Below, piece after piece: positions 36,558 to 45,440 of a DNA stretch of 64,000 bases. Position numbers and translations under genes: made by a program. The stretch covers positions 1 through 64,000 of the forward strand of contig NZ_PNRF01000001.1 in the NCBI RefSeq assembly GCF_002879615.1. Direction: 5' to 3'. A model generated the notes under the pieces. That model saw nothing but the letters and a program-made list of their open reading frames with translations, was not told where the DNA came from and ran no database searches. Position 1 is the stretch's first letter, and every line of letters starts with the position of its first letter. This stretch comes from Billgrantia endophytica. GTDB taxonomy: Bacteria > Pseudomonadota > Gammaproteobacteria > Pseudomonadales > Halomonadaceae.

Positions 36558-37067
36558 ATGGACGCGCGGGAATACATGGCAAAAAAAGGGATTGCCCAGG
36601 GGCGTGATGAAGAGCGCCCCAATACCCTCGAGGAGAAGGCTTGGCAGCGGGCTCGAGAAGCCGGTGGTCACCAGCCTCGGGCCGGCACCCCCTACGATTG
36701 GGAAGACTGGGAGAGATATCACGGTGAACTGGCCGAGGGAGCCGAGGCCATCGAGCAAAAGATCGACCGCGAGGCGCATCGTCATGCAATGGAGCGCGGC
36801 TCGACAGGCGGTGTACAGCACTTCACCCCGACAGTCGACATGCGGCATGACCCGCCAAAGCCCGACGATGAGAAAGACGACATCGCGGTTGCTTCTCCCG
36901 GCTTGCGACGGGCTTTCCTCGGGCTCGGGGTGTTGGCGCCTCCCGTGGCGGTAGGGCTCTCCCATGGCGGGGCAAGGCGTGTTGCAACCTGCCTGATACT
37001 GACTCTGCTGGGCTGGCTTCCGGGTGTCGTCTATGCCATGCGGTGGATCAGGCATGCGGCACGTTGA
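36558..37067 (+). CDS. DUF2934-like protein with YqaE/Pmp3-type membrane tail
   Basis: A 169-residue protein. Residues 1-75 are charged and resemble DUF2934 (LEEKAWQRAREAGGHQ ... YDWEDWERYHGEL). The C-terminal 55 residues hold two hydrophobic segments with LGLGVLAPPVAVGLSHGG and LILTLLGWLPGVVYAMRWI, the pattern of the small YqaE/Pmp3 membrane proteins, usually about 50 residues and linked to salt and membrane-potential stress. The start is chosen at 36558, after GAGG; an upstream Met at 36483 is possible. The fusion is unusual. Recognition of the N-terminal part is weak. Confidence 0.65.
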   Translation: MDAREYMAKKGIAQGRDEERPNTLEEKAWQRAREAGGHQPRAGTPYDWEDWERYHGELAEGAEAIEQKIDREAHRHAMERGSTGGVQHFTPTVDMRHDPPKPDDEKDDIAVASPGLRRAFLGLGVLAPPVAVGLSHGGARRVATCLILTLLGWLPGVVYAMRWIRHAAR

Positions 37068-37276
37068 CCTTTACTTTTTGGCGAGCGCACTCCACAGGAG
37101 GGCGCTGAACAAACACTTGCCTGCGCAGTGAGTCTGTTTCCACGATTCGCGGCGAGGATGCGGTGGAATCGGAAGAGGAAAGCGAGGCGTCAGGCACAAA
37201 GACGGGGCTGGAACGTTGAAGGCGGCACCGTTGCCGGTATAATCGCCGTCAACTATTGTTCTTCCTGGGGTTGACC

Positions 37277-38146
37277 GTGGGCTATCTGATAGGCGTTACC
37301 GCACTGTGGGCCTTCTCGTTTTCTCTGATCGGTGCCTATCTGGCCGGCCAGGTGGACAGTTATTTTGCCGTGCTGGCGAGGGTGGCCCTGGCCGCCGTGG
37401 TATTCCTGCCGTTCCTGAGGCCGTCACTGCTGCGCGGGCCTCAGCGCATGGCGCTGATGGGGCTTGGCGCCATCCAGCTTGGCGTGATGTACATCTTCTT
37501 CTATCAATCCTTCCTGCTGCTTTCAGTGCCGGAGGTATTGCTGTTCACCATCTTCACGCCGCTCTACGTCGCCTTGCTGGACGATGCGATGTTCGGTCGT
37601 TTCACGCCGTTTCACCTTGTCACCGCGGCATTGGCGGTGGTAGGGGCGGCTGTGATCCGGTTCGAGGGTCTCGACAGCGGCTTCTGGCTCGGTTTTCTGG
37701 TCGTGCAGGGAGCCAATCTCTGCTTTGCCCTGGGCCAGGTGGGTTATCGCCGTCTCTCCGCCGAACTACCACCCTCCTTGCCGCGGCACAGCGTCTTTGC
37801 CTGGTTCTACCTGGGCGCCTTGATGGTGGCCCTGCCGGCCTTCGCCATACTGGGCAATGCCGATGCCATGCCCAGTACCGGACTGCAGTGGGGGGTGCTG
37901 GCATGGCTTGGGCTGGTGGCCTCTGGTATCGGCTATTTCCTGTGGAACCTGGGGGCCACCCGGGTGGACGCCGGAGCGCTGGCCATCATGAACAATGCCT
38001 TGATCCCGGCGGGGCTGCTGGTCAATCTGGTGATATGGAACCGTGACGCCGACCTGGTGCGCCTGTCTCTGGGCGGGGCGATCATCGTTGGCTCGCTGTT
38101 CCTGAATGAGTGGTGGCTCCGTCGTCGCGCGCCTGCCACCGCCTGA
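37277..38146 (+). CDS. EamA-family transporter
   Basis: A ten-helix inner-membrane protein of about 289 residues with two EamA repeats (for example LLSVPEVLLFTIFTPLYVALL and GALAIMNNALIPAGLLVNL). It is a drug/metabolite transporter whose substrate is unknown. I use GTG at 37277, about seven bases after CTGGGG; TTG at 37256 is an alternative. It precedes nadK with a short gap and shares the strand. It is unrelated in sequence detail to the AT-rich EamA gene at 2622. Confidence 0.85.
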   Translation: MGYLIGVTALWAFSFSLIGAYLAGQVDSYFAVLARVALAAVVFLPFLRPSLLRGPQRMALMGLGAIQLGVMYIFFYQSFLLLSVPEVLLFTIFTPLYVALLDDAMFGRFTPFHLVTAALAVVGAAVIRFEGLDSGFWLGFLVVQGANLCFALGQVGYRRLSAELPPSLPRHSVFAWFYLGALMVALPAFAILGNADAMPSTGLQWGVLAWLGLVASGIGYFLWNLGATRVDAGALAIMNNALIPAGLLVNLVIWNRDADLVRLSLGGAIIVGSLFLNEWWLRRRAPATA

Positions 38147-38209
38147 GTGGGTTTGCCCGGCCAGTGGCCAGTGGCCATAATGGCCGGCCGTGATCGGAGA
38201 GGCCAGGGC

Positions 38210-39091
38210 ATGCAAACCTTCAAGAATATCGGTCTGATCGGCCGCCTGGGCAGTGCCAAGGTGGTCGAGACACTCAAGCGGCTGATGCATTTTCTCGATG
38301 AGCGGGACTATCACGTGATCATCGAGGATCGCACAGCCACCGTGCTGCTCGATCATGGGCATCCGGAAGCCAGCCGCCGTACGCTCGGAGAGCTGTGTGA
38401 CCTGGTCATCGTGGTGGGGGGGGATGGCAGCCTGTTGGGCGCGGCCCGGACCCTTTGCCACAGCGGGACCCTGGTGCTGGGCGTCAACCGTGGCCGACTG
38501 GGCTTCCTGACCGATATTTCCCCCGATGAGCTGGAAGAGCGTGTCGGCCAGGTCCTGGCCGGACAGTACGAGGTCGAGGAGCGCTTTTTGCTCGACGCCG
38601 AGCTCTACCGGGACGGCTCCCTGGTCGGCAGCGGTGATGCGCTCAATGAAGTGGTGCTGCATCCGGGCAAGGCCGTGCGCATGATCGAATTCGAGCTGTT
38701 CATCGATGACCAGTTCGTCTACAGCCAGCGCAGCGATGGCCTGATCATGGCGACTCCCACCGGTTCGACGGCCTACTCGCTGTCCGGTGGAGGCTCCATC
38801 ATGCACCCCAAGCTGGATGTCATCGAACTGGTCCCCATGTTTCCCCATACGCTTTCGAGCCGTCCCATCGTCATCGACGCGGCGAGTGAGATTCGCGTGC
38901 ATATCGGCGAGACGAATCAAACCTATCCACACATCAGCTGCGATGGGCAGACGCGTGCCGTGGCCAAGCCGGATGACGTGCTGGTCGTGACGCGCAAGCC
39001 ACAGCGTGTACAGCTGGTACATCCGCTTGGTCACAACTTCTATGAAGTCCTGCGCAGCAAGCTGGGCTGGAGCAACCGGCTGGGGGACTGA
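38210..39091 (+). CDS. nadK: NAD kinase
   Basis: The 293-residue enzyme phosphorylates NAD+ to NADP+ with ATP or polyphosphate. The GGDGS signature is in LVIVVGGDGSLLGAAR, and the NAD-binding NE/D and SGGGSIMHP regions follow (DALNEVVLHPG, MATPTGSTAYSLSGGGS). Length equals the family norm with the ATG at 38210 (MQTFKNIGLIGRLG). The next gene begins two bases after its stop. Core housekeeping gene. Confidence 0.95.
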   Translation: MQTFKNIGLIGRLGSAKVVETLKRLMHFLDERDYHVIIEDRTATVLLDHGHPEASRRTLGELCDLVIVVGGDGSLLGAARTLCHSGTLVLGVNRGRLGFLTDISPDELEERVGQVLAGQYEVEERFLLDAELYRDGSLVGSGDALNEVVLHPGKAVRMIEFELFIDDQFVYSQRSDGLIMATPTGSTAYSLSGGGSIMHPKLDVIELVPMFPHTLSSRPIVIDAASEIRVHIGETNQTYPHISCDGQTRAVAKPDDVLVVTRKPQRVQLVHPLGHNFYEVLRSKLGWSNRLGD

Positions 39092-39092
39092 C

Positions 39093-40097
39093 GTGACGAG
39101 ACAGGCAGCAATCGAAGGCTACGACCTGATCGGCGACGTGCACGGCTGCGGTGCCACGCTGGGCGCTCTGCTGGAAACGCTCGGCTACCACCAGCGTGCC
39201 GGCGTGTACTGCCATCCCCGTCGACGGGTGATATTTCTGGGAGACCTGATCGATCGTGGCCCCCGCATCCGCCTGGCGGTGAACATCGCCCGGCGCATGG
39301 TCGAGGAAGGGGAGGCCCATATCGTCATGGGCAATCATGAATACAATGCCCTGGCGTATTGTCATCGGGCGCCGCGCCGCTTTGGTCGTGAATGGCTTCG
39401 CGCCCATTCGCCACGCCACAACCGCATCATCAAGGAGACGCTGGACCAGTACCGCGATCATCCTGGCGAGTGGGAAGACGTTCTGGCCTGGTTTCTGGAT
39501 ATCCCGCTCTTTCTGGAACTGCCGGGACTGCGGGTGGTTCACGCCTGCTGGGACCAGTCGCTGATCGATGAGCTGCGTCGGACCCATCCCGATGGCCGTA
39601 TCGACGAAGCCTTTCTCGAGGCCTCGGTGGACCCCGGCACCCAGGCTTTTCGGGTGCTGGACCGGCTCACCCGCGGTTCCCATATCCCGCTGCCGAGGGG
39701 CGTCGAGATCCACTCGGGCGATGGGTTCACCCGGCGCAGCTTTCGCGCCCATTTCTGGGCTCGCGAGCCCAGAACCTGGGGCGATGTGATCTTCCAGCCG
39801 GATAACCTCCCCGATGACCTCGAGGAGCGGTCGCTGACCGACACCGAAAGGTCCCGGCTGAGCTACTACGGGCCTGAACAGCGGCCGCTCTTCATTGGCC
39901 ATTACTGGTGTGAGGGAATCCCCGCCCTGCCTGCGGCCAATATAGCCTGCCTGGATTACAGCGCCGTGAAGTTCGGGCGATTGGTCGCGTATCGCTGGAG
40001 CGGTGAAGCGCACCTGGATGCCAACCACTTCGTCTGGATCAGAGTGCCCCCCGAGGAGCAGGCAAGGCCAAGGCCCTGGGAAATCGACTTCGATTGA
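39093..40097 (+). CDS. PP2A-like metallophosphoesterase
   Basis: A 334-residue calcineurin-like phosphoesterase. The metal motifs are DLIGDVHGCGATL, VIFLGDLIDRGP and IVMGNHEYNAL, and more C-terminal His residues are in VVHACWD and GHYWCEG. The family includes serine/threonine phosphatases and diadenosine polyphosphatases; the substrate here is open. The start is GTG at 39093, two bases after the nadK stop, so the two genes are probably co-transcribed. A strong terminator follows at 40218. Confidence 0.87.
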   Translation: MTRQAAIEGYDLIGDVHGCGATLGALLETLGYHQRAGVYCHPRRRVIFLGDLIDRGPRIRLAVNIARRMVEEGEAHIVMGNHEYNALAYCHRAPRRFGREWLRAHSPRHNRIIKETLDQYRDHPGEWEDVLAWFLDIPLFLELPGLRVVHACWDQSLIDELRRTHPDGRIDEAFLEASVDPGTQAFRVLDRLTRGSHIPLPRGVEIHSGDGFTRRSFRAHFWAREPRTWGDVIFQPDNLPDDLEERSLTDTERSRLSYYGPEQRPLFIGHYWCEGIPALPAANIACLDYSAVKFGRLVAYRWSGEAHLDANHFVWIRVPPEEQARPRPWEIDFD

Positions 40098-40217
40098 GTG
40101 TCCGGCCTGCCTGCGCCTGTTGGTTGCAAAGCATTACAATATTTTTTTCAGGGGGCGTGAACTTCCTGGCGCTGGACCCGTCTGAGTAGGTGTTCCCTTG
40201 AATGATCCCTTGCTCTT

Positions 40218-40247
40218 GTCCGGCGGCCCCCTTCCGCCGGACTTTTT
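40218..40247 (+). terminator. Rho-independent terminator after the nadK-phosphatase pair
   Basis: A perfect nine-base stem (GTCCGGCGG with CCGCCGGAC) around a seven-base loop is followed by TTTTT. It ends the transcript of the preceding plus-strand genes. Confidence 0.85.
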
Positions 40248-40377
40248 CTGTGCCCCGGTTTTGTTCGCCCGTGGCTCTGGTTGGCCGCCAGGCGGATGTT
40301 TTTCACCAGGCCGCCATTGTGATGCCCGGCTTATCAAAGCAAGATTCCTGTTAATGAAGCCTATTCAGGGAGAGTTC

Positions 40378-41223
40378 ATGTATCGCGTCATGCTGTTTCC
40401 CCACGATGCCGATGTCGGGGACTTGCGCCGTGCGCTGTGGGCCCATCGAATCGGTCACCGATTTACCAATGAGGAGGAGGGTCAGGTGCTGTGGCTGGCC
40501 AACCCCACCCAACATGATGCCATGATGCAGCTGCTGTCCCGCTGGCAGAGGGGCGAGACACTCATGTCGGAGCGGCGCCGCCTCCCCGCAGGCGGTGCTT
40601 CGCTGGCGATTCCGTTTCGCCAGGCGCCGGTCACCGCCACGGCCCTGGCCGTGTCATTACTGGTATTCGCCCTGATGTGGCTGTTGGGCGATATCGTGGT
40701 GGCTGTCTTGACCATTGTGCCGATCGGTATCGCCAACGGTGGCCTTGCCTTCGGCAGCCTTGGCGATGCGCTGGCCACCGGGCAAGTCTGGCGGTTGCTG
40801 TCGCCGGCCTTCCTGCATTTCGGCTGGATGCATCTGATCTTCAACATGATGTGGCTGTGGTATTTCGGTCGTCAGGTCGAGGCCTTGCATGGCCCGGGGC
40901 GCATGCTGATGATCCTGCTGGTTGCCGGCATCGGGGCCAACCTGGCCCAGTACGCGACCGGCACGGTGCTGTTTGGCGGTATGTCCGGCGTCGACTATGC
41001 CCTGCTGGGGTATGTCTGGCTGATGTCCCGGCGCGCGCCTCACAGCGGCTTCTTCGTACCGCAGATGCTGGTGGTGTTCATGCTGGGCTGGATGGTCTTC
41101 ACCATGACCGATGCCGCCGGTGCCGTAGGCTTCGGTAACGTGGCCAATGAGGCCCATCTGGGCGGGCTAGTCGTTGGCCTTGCGCTGGGCTGGTATTATT
41201 CCGGTCGAGCCCGCCGCCATTGA
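40378..41223 (+). CDS. glpG: Rhomboid intramembrane serine protease, GlpG-type
   Basis: The 281-residue protein has a cytoplasmic N-domain (residues 1-65, MYRVMLFPHDADVGDLRRAL) like that of GlpG, then about six membrane helices. The catalytic Ser203 lies in GGMSGVDYALLG, and His260 in NEAHLGGLVVGLALGW. It cleaves membrane protein segments in the inner membrane. The ATG at 40378 matches GlpG; longer frames upstream run through the terminator and are unlikely. Confidence 0.9.
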   Translation: MYRVMLFPHDADVGDLRRALWAHRIGHRFTNEEEGQVLWLANPTQHDAMMQLLSRWQRGETLMSERRRLPAGGASLAIPFRQAPVTATALAVSLLVFALMWLLGDIVVAVLTIVPIGIANGGLAFGSLGDALATGQVWRLLSPAFLHFGWMHLIFNMMWLWYFGRQVEALHGPGRMLMILLVAGIGANLAQYATGTVLFGGMSGVDYALLGYVWLMSRRAPHSGFFVPQMLVVFMLGWMVFTMTDAAGAVGFGNVANEAHLGGLVVGLALGWYYSGRARRH

Positions 41224-41254
41224 GCGCCTGTTGCCACCTTTGAGAGAGTGACCC

Positions 41255-41539
41255 ATGAGCGATATGACCTTCGAGCGCATGATTCAACAGATGACCCCGG
41301 TCATCTACGACAGCCTCAAGCAGGCGGTTGCGCTGCGCAAGTGGCCCGATGGGCGAAGACTGACCAGCGAACAGACCGAGCTTTGCCTCGAGGCGGTGAT
41401 GCGCTACGAGATGGAGAACAACGTACCCGAGGCGCAGCGGGTCGGCTACCTGGAACAGCGTACCTGCGGCAGCGCCAGCAGTGGCGCCGATGTACCACCC
41501 GAGCTGGCGGGGCTGGCGCGGGATGCCACCCGTGGTTGA
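41255..41539 (+). CDS. yeaC: YeaC-family protein (DUF1315)
   Basis: A 94-residue protein whose first 75 residues (FERMIQQMTPVIYDSLKQAV, LRKWPDGRRLTSEQTELCLE, AVMRYEMENNVPEAQRVGYL) match DUF1315/YeaC, a conserved gammaproteobacterial family without known function. It overlaps the DUF2797 gene by 17 bases, the same neighbourhood seen in many relatives. AGAGAGTGA lies before the ATG. Confidence 0.88.
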   Translation: MSDMTFERMIQQMTPVIYDSLKQAVALRKWPDGRRLTSEQTELCLEAVMRYEMENNVPEAQRVGYLEQRTCGSASSGADVPPELAGLARDATRG

Positions 41540-42377
41540 GGTGTCCTTGATCGAGGCTGACGCGTCGCCCCGGGGGTGCCTCTCCAAGATGGCCATCGTT
41601 CCCGGCGAGCCGGTGCGCTATACGCTGCGTGCCGGTGAGCTGCGGCTGGACCTCAATTCCCGGCTGGGCCGCCCCCTGCGGTTGGAATGGACCGGTGCCA
41701 TTGCCTGCACGCATTGCGGACGCGCGACGAAGAAGAGCTTCGCCCAGGGATACTGCTACCCCTGTTTCAAGAAATTGGCCCAGTGCGATACCTGTATCGT
41801 CAAACCGGAAACCTGCCATTTCTTTGCCGGCACCTGTCGCGAGCCGGAGTGGGCCGAGCGCCATTGTTTCCAGCCCCATGTGGTCTATCTGGCCAACTCT
41901 TCCGGTCTCAAGGTGGGCATTACCCGAGGCACCCAGGTGCCGACGCGCTGGCTAGACCAGGGGGCGATTCAGGCCTTGCCCATACTGCAAGTCGACACCC
42001 GCCAGCAGTCGGGTGTCGTCGAGATGCTGTTCAAGGAGGAGGTGGCCGATCGCACCAACTGGCGGGCCATGCTCAAGGGCGAGGTCGAGCCGATGGACCT
42101 GTGTGCCGAGCGGGATCGGCTGCTGGCACGCCTGGAAGGGGGCTTCGCCAACCTGCATGAGCGCTTCGGCGCAGAGGCCATCCAGGTTCTCGATGTGCCT
42201 CCGGTTGCCTTCGACTATCCGGTGCTCGAATTCCCGCGCAAGATCGTCTCGCACAACTTCGACAAGCAGCCCGTCGTGGCCGGAACCCTGCTGGGCCTCA
42301 AGGGGCAATACCTCATTCTCGACAGCGGCGTGATCAACCTGCGCAAGTTCACCGGTTATGAGGTGGTGGTCGGCTGA
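41523..42377 (+). CDS. DUF2797 protein
   Basis: The 284-residue protein has Cys-rich segments (CTHCGRATKKSFAQGYCYPC, CDTCIVKPETCHF) that look like zinc-binding sites. A GIY-YIG-like core follows (VVYLANSSGLKVGITRGTQV, PTRWLDQGAIQAL). This is the DUF2797 layout. Function is not established; nucleic acid binding is plausible from the fold. The ATG at 41523 overlaps the yeaC-type gene, so the pair is coupled. Confidence 0.87.
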   Translation: MPPVVEVSLIEADASPRGCLSKMAIVPGEPVRYTLRAGELRLDLNSRLGRPLRLEWTGAIACTHCGRATKKSFAQGYCYPCFKKLAQCDTCIVKPETCHFFAGTCREPEWAERHCFQPHVVYLANSSGLKVGITRGTQVPTRWLDQGAIQALPILQVDTRQQSGVVEMLFKEEVADRTNWRAMLKGEVEPMDLCAERDRLLARLEGGFANLHERFGAEAIQVLDVPPVAFDYPVLEFPRKIVSHNFDKQPVVAGTLLGLKGQYLILDSGVINLRKFTGYEVVVG

Positions 42378-42448
42378 AACGGGGCGGCAGGCGGCTCGTC
42401 GAAAGGCTATGCTTGTGCTTCCCATACCAACCGGCCAGGCAAAGGACC

Positions 42449-43135
42449 ATGTACCGACTGCATATCGCCAACAAGAACTATTCATCGTGGTCGCTGCGCC
42501 CCTGGGTGCTGATGCGTCAGCTCGAGATCCCGTTCGAGGAATGCTTGACGCCCTTCGATCCCGGTACGAGTTGGGCCTCGTTCCGTACTTTCTCGCCTTC
42601 GGGCCTGGTTCCGTGCCTGGAGGATGGCACACGCCCGGTCTGGGATTCGCTGGCTATCATCGAATATCTGGCGGAGCGCCATGCCGGCGTCTGGCCAGCC
42701 GATGACGAGGCCCGCGCCTGGGCCCGCTGCGCCAGCAGCGAAATGCACGCCGGGTTCTCCGCCCTGCGCGGACAGTGCTCCATGAACTGCGGGGTGCGGG
42801 TCAGGCTCCATGACGTGTCGCCGTCCCTGGCGCGGGACCTGGCCCGGCTCGATGAACTGTGGCAACAGGGGCTCGAGCGCTTTGGCGGCCCCTTCCTGGC
42901 GGGGGAGTCCTATACGGCGGTGGATGCCTTCTTCGCCCCGGTGGCATTCCGAATACAGGGGTTCGGACTTGAGCTGAGCGAGACCTCGATGGCCTATGCG
43001 TCGACATTGCTCGCTCTCCCGAGCATGCGGCAGTGGCTGGGCGAGGCATTGGCCGAGCCCTGGCGTGAAGCGGACCACGAGGCGGAGCTGCACAGGAGTG
43101 GCACCGTGCTGGAGGATCTGCGCCAGGCGCCTTGA
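42449..43135 (+). CDS. Glutathione S-transferase family protein
   Basis: A 228-residue protein with an N-terminal thioredoxin-like domain (YRLHIANKNYSSWSLRPWVL, GLVPCLEDGTRPVWDSLAI) and a C-terminal helical GST domain. The Asn-Tyr-Ser-Ser-Trp-Ser opening is common in a bacterial GST subgroup, with a Ser in the glutathione-activating position. Role unknown, probably detoxification or isomerisation. AAAGGA precedes the ATG. Its stop overlaps the next gene start (TGATG). Confidence 0.87.
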   Translation: MYRLHIANKNYSSWSLRPWVLMRQLEIPFEECLTPFDPGTSWASFRTFSPSGLVPCLEDGTRPVWDSLAIIEYLAERHAGVWPADDEARAWARCASSEMHAGFSALRGQCSMNCGVRVRLHDVSPSLARDLARLDELWQQGLERFGGPFLAGESYTAVDAFFAPVAFRIQGFGLELSETSMAYASTLLALPSMRQWLGEALAEPWREADHEAELHRSGTVLEDLRQAP

Positions 43136-44184
43136 TGCCTTCTCCTAAAGACGACGAGACGAGGACACACCCGATGGCGGACAGGATGCGTGCGATGCGA
43201 TTGCATGTCCCCGGCCAGCCGCTGGTGCTGGACCGGATTCCTCGCCCCGAGCCTGGAACGGGAGAGGTTCAACTGCGGGTATTGGCCTGTGGGGTCTGCC
43301 GTACCGACCTCCATGTGGTGGACGGTGAACTGACCGACCCCGTTCTGCCGCTGATCCCTGGTCATGAAATCGTCGGGTCCATCACGGCGTTGGGGGAGGG
43401 CGTTGGGTCCCTGCAGGTGGGCGATCATGTCGGTGTGCCCTGGTTGGGCTGGACCTGCGGTACGTGCGATCACTGTGCGGCTGGACGGGAGAACCTCTGC
43501 GCGAAGGCCCGTTTCACCGGCTATACCCGCGAGGGTGGCTACGCCGAGTACTGCGTGGCCGATGCCCGTTACTGCTTTCCCCTGCGCGGCATTCAGGCCG
43601 CCGCCGACGCCCAGGCGGCAGCCCCTCTCCTGTGTGCCGGTCTGATCGGCTATCGGACCTGGCGATTGGCGGGCGGTGAGACCCCACGACGCCTGGGAAT
43701 CTATGGCTTCGGTGCCGCGGCGCATATTCTCGTGCAACTCGCTGTGGCCAAGGGGCAGTCCGTCTACGCTTTCACCCGCCAGGGGGACATCACCGCGCAG
43801 GCTTTCGCCCGGCGACTGGGCGCCGTATGGGCGGGCGGGAGCGATGAGACACCTCCCGAGCCACTCGACGCTGCGCTGCTGTTCGCCCCGGTTGGCGAAC
43901 TGATACCCATCGCACTCTCCCACGTGCGACCGGGAGGAGCGGTCGTGTCGGGCGGCATCCATATGTCCGATATACCGTCCTTTCCCTACCGACTGCTGTG
44001 GGAGGAGCGCAGCGTCGGCTCGGTCGCCAACCTGACACGACGCGATGGCGAGGAGTTCCTGCCGCTGGCGGCACGACTGCCGATACGCACCGAAACCCGG
44101 GCCTATCCGCTGGAAGAGGCCAACCAGGCGCTTGCCGACCTGCGCGAAGGGCGTCTGACCGGCGCGGCCGTGCTGATGCCCTGA
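43135..44184 (+). CDS. Zinc-dependent alcohol dehydrogenase
   Basis: A 349-residue medium-chain dehydrogenase. Catalytic zinc ligands are in CGVCRTDLHVVDG and IPGHEIVG, and the structural zinc site is CGTCDHCAAGRENLC. The cofactor loop is degenerate in LGIYGFGAAAHILVQLA, GxGxxA rather than GxGxxG. It oxidises alcohols or reduces aldehydes with NAD(P). The start at 43135 is coupled to the GST stop; the ATG at 43174 is equally possible. The YhdH/AdhP-like subgroup is often annotated zinc-binding alcohol dehydrogenase. Confidence 0.87.
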   Translation: MPSPKDDETRTHPMADRMRAMRLHVPGQPLVLDRIPRPEPGTGEVQLRVLACGVCRTDLHVVDGELTDPVLPLIPGHEIVGSITALGEGVGSLQVGDHVGVPWLGWTCGTCDHCAAGRENLCAKARFTGYTREGGYAEYCVADARYCFPLRGIQAAADAQAAAPLLCAGLIGYRTWRLAGGETPRRLGIYGFGAAAHILVQLAVAKGQSVYAFTRQGDITAQAFARRLGAVWAGGSDETPPEPLDAALLFAPVGELIPIALSHVRPGGAVVSGGIHMSDIPSFPYRLLWEERSVGSVANLTRRDGEEFLPLAARLPIRTETRAYPLEEANQALADLREGRLTGAAVLMP

Positions 44185-44225
44185 GCCCGCGGCCTGAAAC
44201 AGGGCTCGCGCTTGCCCATGTGGCC

Positions 44226-45308
44226 TCAGTCGAACAGATCGCCCTGGTCGCGTGGCGGACGAAAGACCGTGGTGTCCAGCCGCTGTGCCGATCGTACGGC
44301 GGGTATGTTGAACCCCAGGCGTCGGCATGCCCGATCGAAGCGCTGGGCCAGCAGGTCGGCAAACACCCCCTGTCCGCGCATGCGCTTGCCGAAGCGGGCG
44401 TCGTAGGCCATTCCTCCACGGCACTGACGCATCAGGCTCATCACCTTGCCGGCCCGCTCGGGGTAATGGGCATTGAGCCACTCCTCGAACAGCGGGGCCA
44501 CTTCGTGAGGCAGGCGCAGCAGCGTCCACCCGGCGCAATCGGCGCCGGCCTCCCGGGCTGCGCCAAGCAGCCGTTCCAGCTCATGGTCGGTCAGCCCGGG
44601 TATCACCGGCGCGATCAGGGCGCCGACCGGTATGCCGGCCTTCGCCAGCCGCTCGATGGTCCTGAGTCTGGCGCCGGGTGATGCGGCCCGGGGCTCCAGG
44701 GTACGCTTGAGATCCGAATCAAGGCTTGTCAGGCTGATCATGACCCTGACCAGTTTCCTGCCGGCCAGCCCGGTCAGAAGATCGAGATCGCGCAGGATCA
44801 GGGCGCTCTTGGTCACGATCGTGACGGGGTGGCGGCACTCGAGCAGGAAGGCCAGGAGCTGGCGTGTCGTTTTTCGCTCGGCCTCCAGGGGCTGGTAGCA
44901 GTCGGTATTGCCCGACAGATTGATCGGGCGGCAGGTATAGCCCGGCTTGCACATCTCCTCGCGCAGCCGTTCTACCAGACCGGTGCGGGCGATCAGTCGT
45001 GTCTCGAAGTCCAGTCCGGGAGAGAGGTCCCAGTAGGCATGGCTCGGCCGCGCGTAGCAGTAGATACAGCCGTGCTCGCATCCTCGGTAGGGGTTGAGGG
45101 AGCGGTCGAACCCCAGGTCGGGCGAGTTGTTCCACGAGAGGGCGCTGCGCGAGCGTTCGTCGCTCACCACGGTGGCCAGCCGGTCGGGCGTGGCCTCCTG
45201 CCACCAGCCATCGTCTACCGTTTCGCTGCTGGTGGGGGCGAAGCGATTGTCCGGATTGAAGGTCGCCCCGCGGCCCTTGCGTCTCATCGTTTCGGGATGG
45301 CTTGTCAT
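44226..45308 (-). CDS. PA0069/Rv2578c-family radical SAM protein
   Basis: The 360-residue protein has the radical SAM cluster motif Cys77-x3-Cys81-x2-Cys84 in RGCEHGCIYCYARPSH, and the SplB-like barrel with VTIVTKSALILRDLDLL and IPVGALIAPVIPGLTD. It is related to spore photoproduct lyase, but its substrate is unknown. AGGAAT precedes the ATG at 45308. A near-perfect LexA operator lies 21 bases upstream of the start, so it is likely part of the SOS response, which points to a role in DNA damage. It is divergent from the P-type ATPase. Confidence 0.88.
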   Translation of the reverse strand: MTSHPETMRRKGRGATFNPDNRFAPTSSETVDDGWWQEATPDRLATVVSDERSRSALSWNNSPDLGFDRSLNPYRGCEHGCIYCYARPSHAYWDLSPGLDFETRLIARTGLVERLREEMCKPGYTCRPINLSGNTDCYQPLEAERKTTRQLLAFLLECRHPVTIVTKSALILRDLDLLTGLAGRKLVRVMISLTSLDSDLKRTLEPRAASPGARLRTIERLAKAGIPVGALIAPVIPGLTDHELERLLGAAREAGADCAGWTLLRLPHEVAPLFEEWLNAHYPERAGKVMSLMRQCRGGMAYDARFGKRMRGQGVFADLLAQRFDRACRRLGFNIPAVRSAQRLDTTVFRPPRDQGDLFD

Positions 45309-45328
45309 TGGATATTCCTGTGAGAAAT

Positions 45329-45344
45329 CTGTATTTATATACAG
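45329..45344. promoter_or_regulatory. LexA operator (SOS box)
   Basis: CTGTATTTATATACAG fits the gammaproteobacterial LexA consensus CTGT-N8-ACAG exactly. It lies 21 bases upstream of the radical SAM start and 97 bases upstream of the divergent ATPase start, most likely controlling the former. Confidence 0.8.
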
Positions 45345-45440
45345 TATAGAGGGGTCTGGCCACTTCGCCAAACGGCCTTTTCGCTGGTCACCGTGAAGGC
45401 AGGGCTTGGCCAGCGGGGACGGTTTGGTTAGGTTGAAGGG

